From contig CANIII010000008.1 in NCBI GenBank assembly GCA_947467605.1, positions 82,001-146,000 of the forward strand: DNA of 64,000 bases. Direction: 5' to 3'. Below, in pieces: positions 10,182-23,434 of the stretch; position 1 is the stretch's first letter; each line of letters opens with the position of its first letter. Position numbers and translations under genes: made by a program. Under the pieces are notes generated by a model. That model did not search any database. It had not been told where the DNA came from and saw only the letters and a list, made by a program, of their open reading frames with translations. This DNA comes from Acidobacteriota bacterium (GTDB lineage: Bacteria; Acidobacteriota; Vicinamibacteria; Vicinamibacterales; SCN-69-37).

Positions 10182-10517
10182 ATGCCACTTTACGAATATC
10201 AGTGCGATTCCTGCGGACACCGCTTCGAGAAGATCCGCCAATTCTCCGATCCGCCCCTTGACGTGTGTCCGTCGTGCGGCAAAGGACCGGTGACGAAGCT
10301 GATCTCGTCGCCGGCCATCCAGTTCAAGGGGTCGGGGTTTTACATCACCGACTACGCGAAGAAGAACTCGCCGTCTGAGACTGAGAAGAAGAAGGCCGAC
10401 GCGCCCTCGTCAACGACATCTGAGTCGAAGTCTGAATCCAAGACGGAGACCAAGACGGAAACCAAGACCGAGTCGAAGCCTGAGTCCAAGGCGCCCTCGA
10501 CATCGGAGTCGAAGTAG
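10182..10517 (+). CDS. FmdB-family zinc-ribbon protein with Ser/Lys/Glu-rich tail
   Basis: The first ~55 residues are the FmdB/CxxC regulatory-protein zinc ribbon: MPLYEYQCDSCGHRFEKIRQ and VCPSCGKGPVTKLISSP, two CxxC pairs that should bind one zinc, followed by the usual FKGSGFYITDY. From about residue 65 to 111 the protein is an acidic-basic low-complexity tail made of SESK, TETK and PESK units. Family members are small, widely conserved and without firmly known function; DNA or RNA contact is often suggested. It lies 9 bp before serS and is probably co-transcribed with it. Confidence 0.88.
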   Translation: MPLYEYQCDSCGHRFEKIRQFSDPPLDVCPSCGKGPVTKLISSPAIQFKGSGFYITDYAKKNSPSETEKKKADAPSSTTSESKSESKTETKTETKTESKPESKAPSTSESK

Positions 10518-11813
<1,296 letters not shown>

Positions 11814-11823
11814 CACTCCGCGC

Positions 11824-11913
<90 letters not shown>

Positions 11914-12005
11914 TCCTTCGCCAGCGCTCGCGGCTTCGGTTGGCAAGCCCTGTCTGTGCACAACCGTACAGCGAGCGTCAGCCCTGATCGCACAAGCTGC
12001 TGTCA

Positions 12006-15000
12006 GTGCTATCCCTATTTCGCCGGCTCTGGTCATCAGGTCCGGTTCTCCCCGACAAACCATTTCGCGATGAACTGCTGAGCATCGAGCGGCTCGAAGA
12101 GCGTGCACTGGCACTCGCCGCGAGCTTCACGGTCGATCCGCGCCGGCGCGCCCGGAACATCTTCCCGCGATTCGAAGACAACGCCCGGGTGTTGCGCGAA
12201 AGCTACCGCGCGCTTGCCCATGACGTGCGTTCCGGTCTCTTCATCACCCCGGCGGCCGAGTGGCTCCTCGACAACTTCCACCTCATGGCCTCGGAAATCC
12301 GAGACGTCCGTGAGAATCTGCCGCGCAACTACTATCGCCAACTGCCGCGGCTCGCCTCGCGCGACTATCCCGGACAAGCCCGCATCTACGCGATGGCCGT
12401 TGAGTTGCTGCGCCACAGCGACAGCCGGCTGACCCGCCAGCAGCTCACGGTCTTCGTCAACAGTTACCAGCGCGTCGCGCCCCTCACGATCGGCGAACTG
12501 TGGGCGTGGCCGAGCATGCTCAAGCTCGCGCTGATCGAGAATCTTCGTCGGCTGGCCGACGTCATCACCTCCGCGCGACAACAGCGCATCGCCGCCGATG
12601 ACCATGTTTCCCAAATGGCGCTCACCGAAAGCGAGATGGCGCTTCAGCTACCAGCCATCCTTGAACAGGCCTATGTCGTGCAGTTGCTGCATCGCCTGCG
12701 CGAATTCGGGCCCCGACTCTCGTCCGTTCGCGCCGCGATCGATGCGCACCTGACCGCAGAGCACACCACGGCCGAAGATGCGATTCGCAGCGAGCATCAA
12801 CGTCAAGCCGCCACGCAAGCCTCAGTATCGAACGCCGTGAACAGTCTGCGACTGTGCTCGTCGCTCAACTGGCAGGACTACTTCGAATCGGTCAGCCTCG
12901 TTGAGCAGGTGCTCCAACGCGACCCCGCCGGTGCGTACGGACGGATGGACTTTCTCAGCCGCGATCGCCAGCGCCAGGCCGTCGAAGAACTGGCAGTACC
13001 CACCGGTGAAGCGCAGGTGCGCGTCGCCCTCCGCGCCGTCGAAAGCGCACGACAGGCCGCGCAGGTTCCGCCCGGCGCACAGCCGCCGATCTTCGACCGT
13101 GCCACGCACGTCGGTTACCACCTCCTTGATCGAGGCCGCCCCGGTCTCGAAGCCGACGTGGCGTACCAACCCAGCCTGCGCAGCCGGGCGCGACGCTTCG
13201 TGTTTGCGCACCCGACGCCGATCTATCTCGGCACCATCGCGGCGCTCACCGCGTTCCTCCTGTCGCTGACCCTCGCCTATGCGCGTCGCGCCGGCGTTTC
13301 GTTACCGGCGACCGTCACGATTCTTCTGCTGCTCCTGATCCCGGCCGTCGACATCGCGATCGCGCTGACGCAGCGCTTCGCGGCCTCGCGGCTTCCGCCG
13401 CGCCGACTTTCGCGTCTGAGCTTCAAAGCCGGCGTGCCCGACGACGCGAGGACGATGGTCGTCGTGCCGACATTCCTCACGAGTGTCGAGGGCGTATCAC
13501 GCTTGCTCGAGCACATCGAAGTGCTGGCGCTCGGCAATCTCGATCCACGAATCCACTTCGCGCTGCTCAGCGATTTCACCGACGCCACCACACCGCAGTT
13601 GCCGAGAGACGATGAGATTCTTGCCGCCGCCCGCAACGGCATCGACGAGCTCAATCAACGATTCGGTGAGGGACACGCAGACCGCTTCTTCCTCTTTCAT
13701 CGCGAGCGACGTTGGAACGCGCGCGAGCAGGCGTGGATCGGTTGGGAGCGCAAGCGCGGCAAGATCGAGGAGTTCAATCGGCTGCTGCGCGGCGCCACGG
13801 ACACCAGCTTCACGACCGTGATCGGCGCGCTCCATCTGTTACCGCACGTGAAGTACTGCATCACGCTGGATTCCGATACCAAGCTGCCGCGCGACGCAGC
13901 CAAGGAATTGATCGGCATCATCGCGCATCCGCTGAATCGCCCGTTCTTCGACCCGGCCCTGGGTCGTGTCACTGAGGGCTACGCCGTGCTGCAACCGCGT
14001 GTCAGCGTGACGATGGCCAGCGCGGCCGGTTCGCTCTTCGCGCGCACCTACGCCGGCCACACCGGCGTGGATCCGTACACCACGGCCGTCTCGGATCTCT
14101 ATCAGGATCTCTTCAGCGAAGGCATCTACACGGGCAAGGGTCTCTACGATGTCGATGCCTTCGTCGCTGCCCTCGACGACCGTGTGCCGGAGAATGCGCT
14201 GCTGTCGCACGACTTGTTCGAAGGCCTCTACGCGCGCACGGCGCTTGTCACTGACGTCGAAGTGGTTGACGACTATCCCGCCAGCGTTCTGACGCATGCG
14301 CGTCGACAACACCGATGGGTGAGAGGCGACTGGCAAATTGTCTGGTGGCTCTTCCCCTGGGTGCCCACACGGACCGGCGTCGAGCGCAACACGCTGCCGC
14401 TGATTGCGCGATGGAAGATCTTCGACAACCTGCGCCGCAGCCTGATGGCGCCCGTGACGATTGCCGCGCTGCTCTTCAGTTGGATCATGCTGCCGGGTCA
14501 TCCCGCCGTCTGGACCGCGATGGCACTCGCGCCGATCGCACAGCCACTGCTGCCTTGGCTGCTCGAGACATTGCGGGGGCCCGCGCCACGTGAGACCTGG
14601 CGCGCGTTTGCGCCGAGTGCGGCTGAAGAATTCAACACGGCCGTTGCGCGCGCATCACTCCAGCTCACATTCCTCGCGACGCAGGCGGCCGACATGCTGC
14701 ACGCCATTGTCGTCACCGTCACCCGCCTCATCTTCACCCATCGTCGCCTGCTCGAATGGGAGACGGCCGCAGCCAGCGCCGGCCGGATGGGGGCACCTCG
14801 GGTGCTCACGTTTGTGAAGCTAATGGCGGCAAGCCCGGCCATCGCGACCTCGACCGTGTTGCTGTTGTGGTTGACACATCCTCCTGCCATCAGAGCGGCG
14901 TGGCCGGTGCTCCTGGCCTGGGCTGCCGCGCCATTCATCGCATTTGTGCTCAGTCGTCCCGTGGCGACCCGCACGACCGAGCTCGTCGATGCTGACCGCG

Positions 15001-18000
15001 AGCTCCTGCGTGATGTCGCGCTCAGAACGTGGCACTACGTTTCGTCGCTCGTCGGCCCAGGCGACCACCATCTGCCGCCCGACAACATTCAACTAGTTCC
15101 ACAGGTCACCATCGCCCATCGCACGTCGCCGACCAACATCGGGATGTCGCTGCTCGCCACCCTCGCCGCGCACGACTTTGGCTTCATCACGACGGATGAA
15201 CTGCTGGAGCGCACAGACGCCACCGTGACCACCGTGGAGCGTCTCGAGCACCACAACGGCCATCTGCTCAACTGGTACGACACGCAGACGCTGACGCCGA
15301 TGTTTCCGCAATATGTATCGACGGTGGATAGCGGCAATTTCGCCGGCGCACTACTGACGCTGGCGTCTGCGCTGGGTGCCATGGGCGTCGATACGCCTCG
15401 GGCGGCGCTGTTGTCGTCACGCGCGGCGGCACTGCTCGACGCGATGGACTTCCGGTTTCTCTTTGACACCCAGCGTCAGCTCTTCACGATTGGCTATCGG
15501 CTGGCGGACGCCGAGAATCCAGGTCGAGCAGATGTTTCGTGCTACGACCTCCTCGCGTCCGAAGCGCGGCTGGCCAGTTTCATCGCGATCGCCAAGGGCG
15601 ATGTGCCGCAAACGCACTGGTTTCATCTGGGCCGCTCGGTGACCACTGTGCATGGCGCCCCTGTGCTCTTGTCGTGGAGCGCCACGATGTTCGAGTACTT
15701 GATGCCGAATCTGCTGATGCGCAGCTTCCCCGACACCCTGCTCGACGCGTCTTCGCGCATGGTGGTGCGTCGGCAGATGGACTATGCCCAGTCACGCGAC
15801 GTGCCGTGGGGCATCTCCGAATCGGCCTACAACGTGGTGGATCGTCACGAAACCTACCAGTACAAAGCATTTGGTGTGCCCGGTCTCGGACTGAAGCGCG
15901 GTCTGGGAGACGACCTGGTGGTGGCGCCGTACGCGACGGCATTGGCCACATCGATTGCGCCGGCAGAGAGCGCCGCCAATCTTCGTCGCCTCTCTGCGGC
16001 CGGACTCGCGGGCGACTACGGTCTCTTTGAATCCATCGACTACACCAAGCGCGAAGCCGACACCAACGACGGCGCCCCGCCAAGTGACGCGCTGACCGGC
16101 GTCATCATCCAGACCTACTTCGCGCACCACGCCGGGATGACGCTTGTGGCCCTGTCGAATGCCCTGAACGGCAACTGCATGGTCAATCGCTTCCACGCCG
16201 ATCCGCGCGTGCAGGCCACCGAGCTGCTGCTGCAGGAACGAGTGCCGCGGCACACGGCCACCATCGAGCCGCGACCCATCGATGAAATGCGCGTGATTGC
16301 GCCACTACCCGCGCTGCCCGTGCGCCGCTTCCGCTCGCCACACACCGAAGTGCCGCACGCGCAATTCCTCTCCAACGGCAACTTCGTCTCTGTCATCTCC
16401 AACGCCGGCGGCGGCAGCAGCTTCTGTCGCGGCCTGGCGGTCACGCGATCCCGCCACGACGCGACATGTGATCCTGGCAGCTCCTTTGTTTATCTGCGAG
16501 ATGTGCGCAGTGGCAGCGTCTGGTCGGCCACCTATCACCCGACCGCCACCGAGCCCGACGACTACGTTGTCGCCTTCAGCGCCGAGAAAGCCACCTTCCG
16601 TCGCCGTGATGACGATATCTCCACGCAGCTGGAGATCGTGGTGTCCACGGAAGACGACGTGGAGGTGCGGCGCGTGCGTGTGACCAATCAGGGTTCGCGG
16701 ATTCGCGAGATTGATGTCACCAGCTATGCAGAGATTGTGCTGGGTGCCGAGGCCGCCGATCTGGCACACCCGGCGTTCGGCAAGCTCTTCCTGCACACGG
16801 AGTACTTGCCTGACAGCCGGGCGCTCCTGTGTCAGCGGCGCCTGCGCCATGCCCATGAACAACCCACATGGGCCGTGCACGTCTTGAGCCTCGAGGGGCG
16901 TCCGCAGAGTCCCGTCGAGTGGGAAACGGACCGTGCGAAGTTTCTCGGCCGAGGTCGCGACACGCGCTCGCCGATAGCGCTTGATGGGCGTGCCCTCTCC
17001 GGTACCACGGGCAATGTGCTCGATCCGATCGTCAGTCTGCGTCAACGTATTCGTCTCGTACCGGGGGCCTCTGCGCGACTGTCGTTCGCGACAGGCATCG
17101 CGCATGACCGTGACACCGCCGAAGCGCTCGCGCGCAAGTACCACGATCCGAGCGCCGCATCGCGCGCGTTCTCCCTCGCGTTTACGCACGCGCAGAGTGG
17201 GCTGCGCCATCTTGAGATCACCAGCGACGAAGCGCTCCTGTTCGAGCGCTTGGCCTCGCGTGTGCTGTACGCCGACGGTTCGCTCCGCGCGGACCCGAGC
17301 GTGCTCGCCGCGAACACACTCGGCCAACCCGGCCTGTGGCCACACGGCATCTCCGGCGACTTGCCGATCCTCCTTGTTCGTGTGGTTGAAAACGACGACC
17401 TGTCGCTGGTGCGACAGGTGCTGCAGGCGCAGGAGTACTGGCGGCTGAAGGGGCTGGTCGCCGACGTCGTGATCCTGAACGAACAGCCCGTTGGCTACCT
17501 CGACGAGGTCCACGCGCAACTGACCGAGTTGCTCGATAACGGCCCATGGCGCACCGCCAAGCATCGTCCGGGCGGGGCGTATCTGCTGCGTGCTGACCGC
17601 GTGACACCCGCTGAGCGCATCGCGCTGCAGGCGGTCGCCAGCGCCGTGCTTGCTGGTGATCGCGGCGCACTCCGCGCACAACTGGACCGGCCGCACCCGA
17701 TATTGGCGCCCGAGTCGCCCAAGGTACATGCCCACAGCGACGTTCCGCCGCCGATTGATCCATTCGACAGCGAGGGACGCGGCGACGTGCCGGTTATGAC
17801 GCTCGAGAACGGCCGTGGCGGTTTCACCGACGGAGGAAAGGCGTACGCCATCGTGCTCAACGGCGCCGATGAAACACCGCTGCCCTGGGTCAACGTCATC
17901 GCGACGCCGCATTTTGGAACCGTCGTGACGTCATCAGGCGCTGCGCACACCTGGGCGCATAACAGCCGCGAGAATCGGCTGACGCCGTTCGAGAACGACC

Positions 18001-20222
18001 CGGTCACCGATCGCACCGCAGAAGCCATCTTCATTCGCGACGAGCAGACGGCAGAGGTCTGGTGCCCGACGCCGGGTCCCCTCCGGCGCGATGCCGGCGG
18101 CGGACCGATCGTGATCAAACACTCGGCGGGCGTGACTCGATTCACGCGTACGACTCGTGATATTCGCCACGAACTCAGCGTGTTTGTGGATGCTGCAGAC
18201 CCGGTGAAGTACTCGATGTTGACGCTCACGAACAACAGTGTCGCGCCACGGATGCTGAGCGTGTTCGCCTACAACGACTGGTCCCTCGGTCCGCCGCGCG
18301 ACGGTCAGCAACGTCACGTGAAGACATCGCGATGCGCCGAGACGGGTGCCGTGCTGGCCGAAACAGCCTACAGCGACGACTTCGCCAGCTATGCGGCGTT
18401 TACGCACACGAGCATGCCTGCGGAGTCTGCCACTGCCGATCGCCGGTCATTCATTGGCCGGAACGGCACTGTGTCGTCGCCGGCAGCGCTCGGCCGCCTC
18501 CGTCTGTCGAATCGATTCGGTGCCGGTCTCGATCCCTGTTCAGCCACACGCGTGGTGGTGACGATCGCACCAGGCCAGAGCGAGACGCTCGTGTTCCTGC
18601 TCGGCGAAGGCACCAGCGCGGACGACGCACGGCAATTGATCCACCGCCATGGCAGCGTTGATCAGGCGCGCGCGGCACTGCGCGATGTCGAAGCATTGTG
18701 GGACCACGCGCTCGGCGCCGTCGAAGTGCACACCCCTGATGACTCGTTCGATGTGCTCATGAACCGCTGGCTGTTGTATCAGAACATCAGCTGCCGCGTG
18801 TGGGCTCGCACCGGGTTCTTCCAGCCTGGCGGTGCCTTTGGCTTCCGCGATCAGCTGCAGGACGTGTTGTCACTGCTGTACACGAGACCAGACCTCGCAC
18901 GCGAACACCTGCTGCGTGCCGCCGGCCGGCAATTCGTCGAAGGCGATGTGCAGCACTGGTGGCACGAGCCGAGTGGCCGTGGCCTGCGCTCGCGCTGTTC
19001 AGACGACCTGCTGTGGCTGCCCTATGCCGTGGCGGAATACGTCCGCACGACCGGCGATGATGCGATCTTCAACGAGCGGATCGCGTTTCTGGAGGCGCCG
19101 CCGCTGGCGCCAGAGGCGTATGAATCCTACGGGCACCCAACCACGTCAGCCCAGACAGGCACGCTGCTCGAGCACTGCGTGCGCGCCATCGAGAAGGGCA
19201 TCACGAGCGGAGCGCACGGACTGCCTCTGTTTGGCGGTGGCGATTGGAATGACGGCATGAACCTCGTGGGCGCCGCCGGGCGTGGGGAGAGCACATGGCT
19301 CGGCTTCTTCCTGCATCACGTGCTGCGCACGTTCGCGCCCATTTGCCAGGCGCGCGGTGACGTGGATCGCGCAGATCGTTACCGTCGCGAAGTCCGCCGT
19401 CTCTCTGACGCACTCGCGCGTTCATGGGATGGCGAATGGTATCGACGCGGCTACTACGACGACGGCTCTCCACTGGGATCCGCGCAGAACGACGAGTGTC
19501 AGATCGACTCGATCTCGCAATCGTGGGCTGTGCTCACCGGCGCCGTGCCGGTGCGATTCGCCGAGCGCGCGATGGATGCGGTTCGTGCATCACTCGTCGT
19601 CCGCGCATCGCAGATGATCCTGCTACTCTCACCGCCCTTTGATCACTCCACGCAGCAGCCGGGCTACATCAAAGGCTATCCACCCGGTGTGCGCGAAAAC
19701 GGTGGGCAGTACACCCATGCGGCTGTGTGGTTTGTGATGGCGGTGGCCAAACTTGGTCGCGGTGATGAAGCCGTGGAGCTCTTTCACTCGCTCAATCCCG
19801 TGAATCACACGCGCACGCCAGCTGACATCGAACGTTACAAGATTGAACCGTACGTCATGGCCGGTGATGTCTACGCGCGCGCACCGCACGACGGTCGTGG
19901 CGGGTGGAGCTGGTATACCGGATCTGCCGGATGGATGTATCGCGCCGGCCTCGAGAGCATCCTCGGTCTCCAGCGCCGCGGTGACACGTTTGTCGTGGCA
20001 CCCTGCATTCCGTCCACGTGGCCAGAGTATCGGATCGTGTGGACGCACCGCAGTACACGCTACGAGATCACAGTGTTGAATCCAGAACGCCGATGTCGCG
20101 GGGTGGGCGCCGCCACGATGGACGGCGCACGCGTTGATCCGTCCGCATTGTTGCTGGTGGACGACGGCGCCACGCACGTCGTGACGATTGTGCTGGGCGA
20201 TCGGCCGGGCGAGGGCTGCTGA
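12006..20222 (+). CDS. Cyclic beta-1,2-glucan synthase / phosphorylase (NdvB/Cgs type)
   Basis: 2738 residues, close to the ~2800 of NdvB and Brucella Cgs. These inner-membrane enzymes prime, elongate and cyclise beta-1,2-glucan for the periplasm. An N-terminal soluble region is followed by membrane helices near residues 400-460 and then the GT84 glycosyltransferase domain ([39 protein letters not shown]). More helices lie around 820-1000. The C-terminal half contains glycoamylase-like and GH94 phosphorylase parts ([53 protein letters not shown]). The start is a GTG. It stands alone, with no Cgm export gene beside it. Osmoadaptation or envelope roles are inferred from the family. Confidence 0.9.
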   Translation: MLSLFRRLWSSGPVLPDKPFRDELLSIERLEERALALAASFTVDPRRRARNIFPRFEDNARVLRESYRALAHDVRSGLFITPAAEWLLDNFHLMASEIRDVRENLPRNYYRQLPRLASRDYPGQARIYAMAVELLRHSDSRLTRQQLTVFVNSYQRVAPLTIGELWAWPSMLKLALIENLRRLADVITSARQQRIAADDHVSQMALTESEMALQLPAILEQAYVVQLLHRLREFGPRLSSVRAAIDAHLTAEHTTAEDAIRSEHQRQAATQASVSNAVNSLRLCSSLNWQDYFESVSLVEQVLQRDPAGAYGRMDFLSRDRQRQAVEELAVPTGEAQVRVALRAVESARQAAQVPPGAQPPIFDRATHVGYHLLDRGRPGLEADVAYQPSLRSRARRFVFAHPTPIYLGTIAALTAFLLSLTLAYARRAGVSLPATVTILLLLLIPAVDIAIALTQRFAASRLPPRRLSRLSFKAGVPDDARTMVVVPTFLTSVEGVSRLLEHIEVLALGNLDPRIHFALLSDFTDATTPQLPRDDEILAAARNGIDELNQRFGEGHADRFFLFHRERRWNAREQAWIGWERKRGKIEEFNRLLRGATDTSFTTVIGALHLLPHVKYCITLDSDTKLPRDAAKELIGIIAHPLNRPFFDPALGRVTEGYAVLQPRVSVTMASAAGSLFARTYAGHTGVDPYTTAVSDLYQDLFSEGIYTGKGLYDVDAFVAALDDRVPENALLSHDLFEGLYARTALVTDVEVVDDYPASVLTHARRQHRWVRGDWQIVWWLFPWVPTRTGVERNTLPLIARWKIFDNLRRSLMAPVTIAALLFSWIMLPGHPAVWTAMALAPIAQPLLPWLLETLRGPAPRETWRAFAPSAAEEFNTAVARASLQLTFLATQAADMLHAIVVTVTRLIFTHRRLLEWETAAASAGRMGAPRVLTFVKLMAASPAIATSTVLLLWLTHPPAIRAAWPVLLAWAAAPFIAFVLSRPVATRTTELVDADRELLRDVALRTWHYVSSLVGPGDHHLPPDNIQLVPQVTIAHRTSPTNIGMSLLATLAAHDFGFITTDELLERTDATVTTVERLEHHNGHLLNWYDTQTLTPMFPQYVSTVDSGNFAGALLTLASALGAMGVDTPRAALLSSRAAALLDAMDFRFLFDTQRQLFTIGYRLADAENPGRADVSCYDLLASEARLASFIAIAKGDVPQTHWFHLGRSVTTVHGAPVLLSWSATMFEYLMPNLLMRSFPDTLLDASSRMVVRRQMDYAQSRDVPWGISESAYNVVDRHETYQYKAFGVPGLGLKRGLGDDLVVAPYATALATSIAPAESAANLRRLSAAGLAGDYGLFESIDYTKREADTNDGAPPSDALTGVIIQTYFAHHAGMTLVALSNALNGNCMVNRFHADPRVQATELLLQERVPRHTATIEPRPIDEMRVIAPLPALPVRRFRSPHTEVPHAQFLSNGNFVSVISNAGGGSSFCRGLAVTRSRHDATCDPGSSFVYLRDVRSGSVWSATYHPTATEPDDYVVAFSAEKATFRRRDDDISTQLEIVVSTEDDVEVRRVRVTNQGSRIREIDVTSYAEIVLGAEAADLAHPAFGKLFLHTEYLPDSRALLCQRRLRHAHEQPTWAVHVLSLEGRPQSPVEWETDRAKFLGRGRDTRSPIALDGRALSGTTGNVLDPIVSLRQRIRLVPGASARLSFATGIAHDRDTAEALARKYHDPSAASRAFSLAFTHAQSGLRHLEITSDEALLFERLASRVLYADGSLRADPSVLAANTLGQPGLWPHGISGDLPILLVRVVENDDLSLVRQVLQAQEYWRLKGLVADVVILNEQPVGYLDEVHAQLTELLDNGPWRTAKHRPGGAYLLRADRVTPAERIALQAVASAVLAGDRGALRAQLDRPHPILAPESPKVHAHSDVPPPIDPFDSEGRGDVPVMTLENGRGGFTDGGKAYAIVLNGADETPLPWVNVIATPHFGTVVTSSGAAHTWAHNSRENRLTPFENDPVTDRTAEAIFIRDEQTAEVWCPTPGPLRRDAGGGPIVIKHSAGVTRFTRTTRDIRHELSVFVDAADPVKYSMLTLTNNSVAPRMLSVFAYNDWSLGPPRDGQQRHVKTSRCAETGAVLAETAYSDDFASYAAFTHTSMPAESATADRRSFIGRNGTVSSPAALGRLRLSNRFGAGLDPCSATRVVVTIAPGQSETLVFLLGEGTSADDARQLIHRHGSVDQARAALRDVEALWDHALGAVEVHTPDDSFDVLMNRWLLYQNISCRVWARTGFFQPGGAFGFRDQLQDVLSLLYTRPDLAREHLLRAAGRQFVEGDVQHWWHEPSGRGLRSRCSDDLLWLPYAVAEYVRTTGDDAIFNERIAFLEAPPLAPEAYESYGHPTTSAQTGTLLEHCVRAIEKGITSGAHGLPLFGGGDWNDGMNLVGAAGRGESTWLGFFLHHVLRTFAPICQARGDVDRADRYRREVRRLSDALARSWDGEWYRRGYYDDGSPLGSAQNDECQIDSISQSWAVLTGAVPVRFAERAMDAVRASLVVRASQMILLLSPPFDHSTQQPGYIKGYPPGVRENGGQYTHAAVWFVMAVAKLGRGDEAVELFHSLNPVNHTRTPADIERYKIEPYVMAGDVYARAPHDGRGGWSWYTGSAGWMYRAGLESILGLQRRGDTFVVAPCIPSTWPEYRIVWTHRSTRYEITVLNPERRCRGVGAATMDGARVDPSALLLVDDGATHVVTIVLGDRPGEGC

Positions 20223-20225
20223 TGG

Positions 20226-20417
20226 TTAGGTCGGTTCGACCGAGATGATGTGCCCGGGAGTTTTGGCGACATTGTCCTTGCGGCAATGTGGGCAATCAAA
20301 GTGACTGAAGATCGGATAGCCGGCCACACCGGCGATGCCCTCGCACTTCAGCACCACCGCCGCACCACAACTCGCGCAGGGGACGGTCACGGGAACCAAT
20401 TGAGCCAGCTCAGTCAC
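20226..20417 (-). CDS. Small zinc-ribbon protein, function unknown
   Basis: Two CxxC pairs (CASCGAAVVLKC near residue 15 and FDCPHCRKDN near 43) indicate a single treble-clef or ribbon-type zinc site. I chose the GTG at 20417 (63 residues), which leaves 46 bp before the divergent ctaA; an ATG at 20513 would run into ctaA and the extra residues look non-coding. It converges on the glucan synthase gene with 3 bp between stops. No specific family is recognised. Confidence 0.65.
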   Translation of the reverse strand: MTELAQLVPVTVPCASCGAAVVLKCEGIAGVAGYPIFSHFDCPHCRKDNVAKTPGHIISVEPT

Positions 20418-20463
20418 ACAGCCATTAGACCTGATTTCGAGCCCATCTTGTAAGCTTGAACTC

Positions 20464-21387
20464 GTGTTCCGATCTGCACGCGCGTTCGAACGGCTGGCGT
20501 GGGCCGTGCTCATTTACGGCATCTTTGTCATCATCTGGGGCGCCGTGGTCCGCGCCACCGGCTCAGGCGCAGGCTGTGGCGCGCATTGGCCGCTATGTAA
20601 CGGCGATGTCGTTCCGCTCGCGCCGCGGCTCGCCACCATCATCGAGTTTGTTCACCGCTCCACGAGCGGCATCATCCTGATGATGACCGCGCTCCTCGTG
20701 TGGTCGGCGTTCCGCAGCTTTCCCTCGGGCCATGCCGCGCGCCGCGCGTCCGTGTGGTCGATGATCTTCGTGTTGATCGAAGCCGCGGTTGGCGCGGGCA
20801 TCGTCTTGCTGCGCCTCGTCGAAAACGACACATCCGCGCTGCGTGCCGGCTACATCGCCGTGCACTTGATGAATACGCTGTTGCTGGTCGGTGTCTACAC
20901 GTGGGCGGTGTTTGCATCGCGGCCACGACCCGTGACGTGGTCGCCGGCCGCTGCCGCCACGCGAGAGTCCTGGATCCGTATCGGGCTCTTCGGGATGTTG
21001 ATCGTCAGCGCACTCGGTGCCGTCGTCGCACTTGGCGACACGTTGTTTCCGCAGACGTCACTGGCCGCGGGATTCGCCGCGGACTTCGACCAGACGTCGC
21101 ACTTTCTGGTGCGGCTGCGGATGTGGCACCCGCTGTTGGCTGTGGGGCTGAGTTTCTATTTGATGACGCTGATCACGCAGACCGAATCGCTCGACGAGCC
21201 AGCGATTCGGAAACCGGCGCGCCTGGCCCTGTGGCTGATCCTGGGCCAGGTCGCGCTCGGCATCGTGAACATCCTTGCACTCGCGCCGTTGCCGCTGCAG
21301 ATGGCGCACTTGTTCGTGTCCAACATCCTCTGGGTGTCGCTCGTGTGGATGTGGTTGCTCGTCCGTTCCGCTGCTACCAGATCCTGA
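20464..21387 (+). CDS. ctaA: Heme A synthase (COX15/CtaA family)
   Basis: Oxidises the C8 methyl of heme O to the formyl group of heme A for aa3-type cytochrome oxidases. Eight hydrophobic helices, with the conserved start RATGSGAGCGAHWPLCNGD (the Cys pair region of the first loop), EFVHRSTSG with a heme-ligand His, VRLRMWHPLLAV in the second half and QMAHLFVSN near the end. 307 residues, normal. The start is the GTG at 20464; a divergent zinc-ribbon gene lies upstream. Its 3' end overlaps by 14 bases the convergent peptidase gene. No ctaB or oxidase subunit genes are in the window. Confidence 0.92.
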   Translation: MFRSARAFERLAWAVLIYGIFVIIWGAVVRATGSGAGCGAHWPLCNGDVVPLAPRLATIIEFVHRSTSGIILMMTALLVWSAFRSFPSGHAARRASVWSMIFVLIEAAVGAGIVLLRLVENDTSALRAGYIAVHLMNTLLLVGVYTWAVFASRPRPVTWSPAAAATRESWIRIGLFGMLIVSALGAVVALGDTLFPQTSLAAGFAADFDQTSHFLVRLRMWHPLLAVGLSFYLMTLITQTESLDEPAIRKPARLALWLILGQVALGIVNILALAPLPLQMAHLFVSNILWVSLVWMWLLVRSAATRS

Positions 21388-23422
21388 CGCGTTCTTCCGG
21401 CTTCCGGAACATCTTGTCGCCTGGTTTCACGTTGAAGGCCTCATAGAACGCGTCAATGTTCGTGAGCGGATTGCTGCCGCGGTACATGCTCGGCGCATGT
21501 TCGTTTGACGTCACGATCACGCGCAGAAACTCTTCACGATCCTTCTCGCGCCAGGCCTGCGTCCAGCCGATGAACACGCGCTGTTCGCCGGTCAGCCCAT
21601 CCAGGGTCGTTGAGGGCTTGCCAGCGAGCGAGAGCTTGTACGCCTTGTAGGCGATTGACAGCCCGCCCAGATCGCCAATGTTCTCGCCCAGCGTGAGTTC
21701 GCCGTTCACATGAAGGCCGGGGAGTGGTTCAAAGGCATTGAACTGCCCGATGAGCATCTTGGCGCGCTTCGAAAATTCCGTGTCGTCGGCCTTGGTCCAC
21801 CAATCGCGCAACTTGCCGTCGCCGTCGTAGTGCCGACCCTGGTCATCGAAGCCGTGGCCGATCTCGTGACCAATCACCGCGCCAATTCCACCGTAGTTCA
21901 CCGCGTCATCGGCCTTGAAGTTGAAGAACGGCGGCTGGAGGATCGCGGCGGGAAAGACGATCTCGTTCTGCACGGGGTTGTAGTAGGCGTTCACTTCCTG
22001 CGGCGTCATCAGCCACAGGCCGCGGTCGACCGGTTTGCCGAGTTTCGCTGTCTGAAAGTCACTCTCGAATCGATTGGCGCGCTCGGCGTTGCCGACCAGA
22101 TCGCCGGCTTTGATCTCGAGCCCGGCGTAGCTGCGGAACTTGTCGGGGTAGCCAATCTTGGTCGAGAACTTCGCCAGTTTCGCGAGCGCTTCTTTCTTGG
22201 TCTCCGGCGTCATCCAGTCGAGTGACGTGATCGACTGCTTGTAGGCCTCGAGCAGGTTCGCAATCATCTTCTCCATCCGGGCTTTCGCTTCAGGTGGGAA
22301 GTATTTGTCGACGTAGAGCTTGCCGACTGCTTCGCCCAGCGAGCCGTTGACGAGCGTGACGCCGCGCTTCCACCGCGGGCGCTGCGCCTGCTGGCCGTTC
22401 AGCGTCTTGGCAAAGAACTCGAAGTTGGCATCCACGAACGCTTTGCTCAGCAACCGGCCTTCGCCAATCACCACCTGTGCATTGAGCCAGGCCTTCAGTG
22501 TGTCGACCGGCGTCTTCGCCGCCAGCGCGCTGAAGCCTTTGAAGAATGATGGCTGCGACACGACGGCATCCGCCGCCTTGTCGAGGCCCTGGACCCTTAT
22601 CCAGGTCGCCCAGTCAAAGCCGGGATACTCGGCGTTGAACTTCGCGACGGCAAGTTTGTTGTAGGTCTTGAGCGCATCGCGGCTCTGTGCGGGCGTCCAC
22701 TGCACGCGCGCGATCTCGGTCTCGAACGCCAGAATGGCCTTCGCGTCAGCGGCGGCCTTCGGCTGACCGATCAGGCCGAGCACGTTCGTGAGGTACTCGA
22801 CGTACTTGGCGCGAATCTCCACATACTTCGCGTCTTTGCTCAGGTAGTACTCGCGCTCCGGTAGCGAGGTGCCGGCCTGAATGAACGTCACGATGTTGGC
22901 CGACGGATCCTTGGCATCCGGCTCGATGTATTCGTTGGCCGGGCTGCCGACGCCAATCGCGGAGAGCTCGCCGGACACGCGCGCGAAATCTGCGACGGTC
23001 TTGATGGCCGCAATCTGATCGAGATGCCCTTTGATCGGCGTCATGCCGAGCGACTCGGCCTTCGCCTCGTCCATGAAGCTCGCGAACAGATCGCCCACTT
23101 GCTGTGACACGGAACCCGCAGCGTGTGTCGGCTCTTTGGCAGCAACTTCGATCAGGTCGTGGATGTTCTTCTCCGCGCCGTCAGCAAGTTCCGTAAACGC
23201 GCCATAGGCCGACTTCTCCGCAGGGATCTCGGTCTTGGTCAACCACACGCCATTGACGTGCTTGTACGCGTCGTCTTCGATGCGCACGGTCTTGTCCATG
23301 TTGGCGGCGTCAATGCCGGAGCCCAGCGGCGCGGGCGGGGGTGTTGGCAGCGTGGACTGACCGCACGCCGCGAATGTGGCGGCACACACAACTGCGCAGG
23401 AGAGCAATACGACCTTCTTCAT
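21374..23422 (-). CDS. M13-family metallopeptidase lipoprotein (neprilysin/PepO type)
   Basis: 682 residues. An N-terminal lipoprotein signal (MKKVVLLSCAVVCAATFAAC, with Cys at about residue 20) is followed by M13 sequence throughout: MTPETKKEALAKLAKF, NAYYNPVQNEIVFPAAIL, the zinc motif VIGHEIGHGFDDQGRHYD with HExxH, and ENIGDLGGLSIAYKAY providing the third ligand Glu. It should cleave small peptides outside the inner membrane. It follows two CNNM-type genes by 12 bp, so it may share their transcript, though a functional link is unknown. Confidence 0.94.
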   Translation of the reverse strand: MKKVVLLSCAVVCAATFAACGQSTLPTPPPAPLGSGIDAANMDKTVRIEDDAYKHVNGVWLTKTEIPAEKSAYGAFTELADGAEKNIHDLIEVAAKEPTHAAGSVSQQVGDLFASFMDEAKAESLGMTPIKGHLDQIAAIKTVADFARVSGELSAIGVGSPANEYIEPDAKDPSANIVTFIQAGTSLPEREYYLSKDAKYVEIRAKYVEYLTNVLGLIGQPKAAADAKAILAFETEIARVQWTPAQSRDALKTYNKLAVAKFNAEYPGFDWATWIRVQGLDKAADAVVSQPSFFKGFSALAAKTPVDTLKAWLNAQVVIGEGRLLSKAFVDANFEFFAKTLNGQQAQRPRWKRGVTLVNGSLGEAVGKLYVDKYFPPEAKARMEKMIANLLEAYKQSITSLDWMTPETKKEALAKLAKFSTKIGYPDKFRSYAGLEIKAGDLVGNAERANRFESDFQTAKLGKPVDRGLWLMTPQEVNAYYNPVQNEIVFPAAILQPPFFNFKADDAVNYGGIGAVIGHEIGHGFDDQGRHYDGDGKLRDWWTKADDTEFSKRAKMLIGQFNAFEPLPGLHVNGELTLGENIGDLGGLSIAYKAYKLSLAGKPSTTLDGLTGEQRVFIGWTQAWREKDREEFLRVIVTSNEHAPSMYRGSNPLTNIDAFYEAFNVKPGDKMFRKPEERVRIW

Positions 23423-23434
23423 CGGGACCCTTCC

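Noticed and set aside
16305..17912. 535-codon minus-strand open frame
   Set aside because: Entirely inside the cyclic glucan synthase gene on the other strand; composition is that of a shadow frame.
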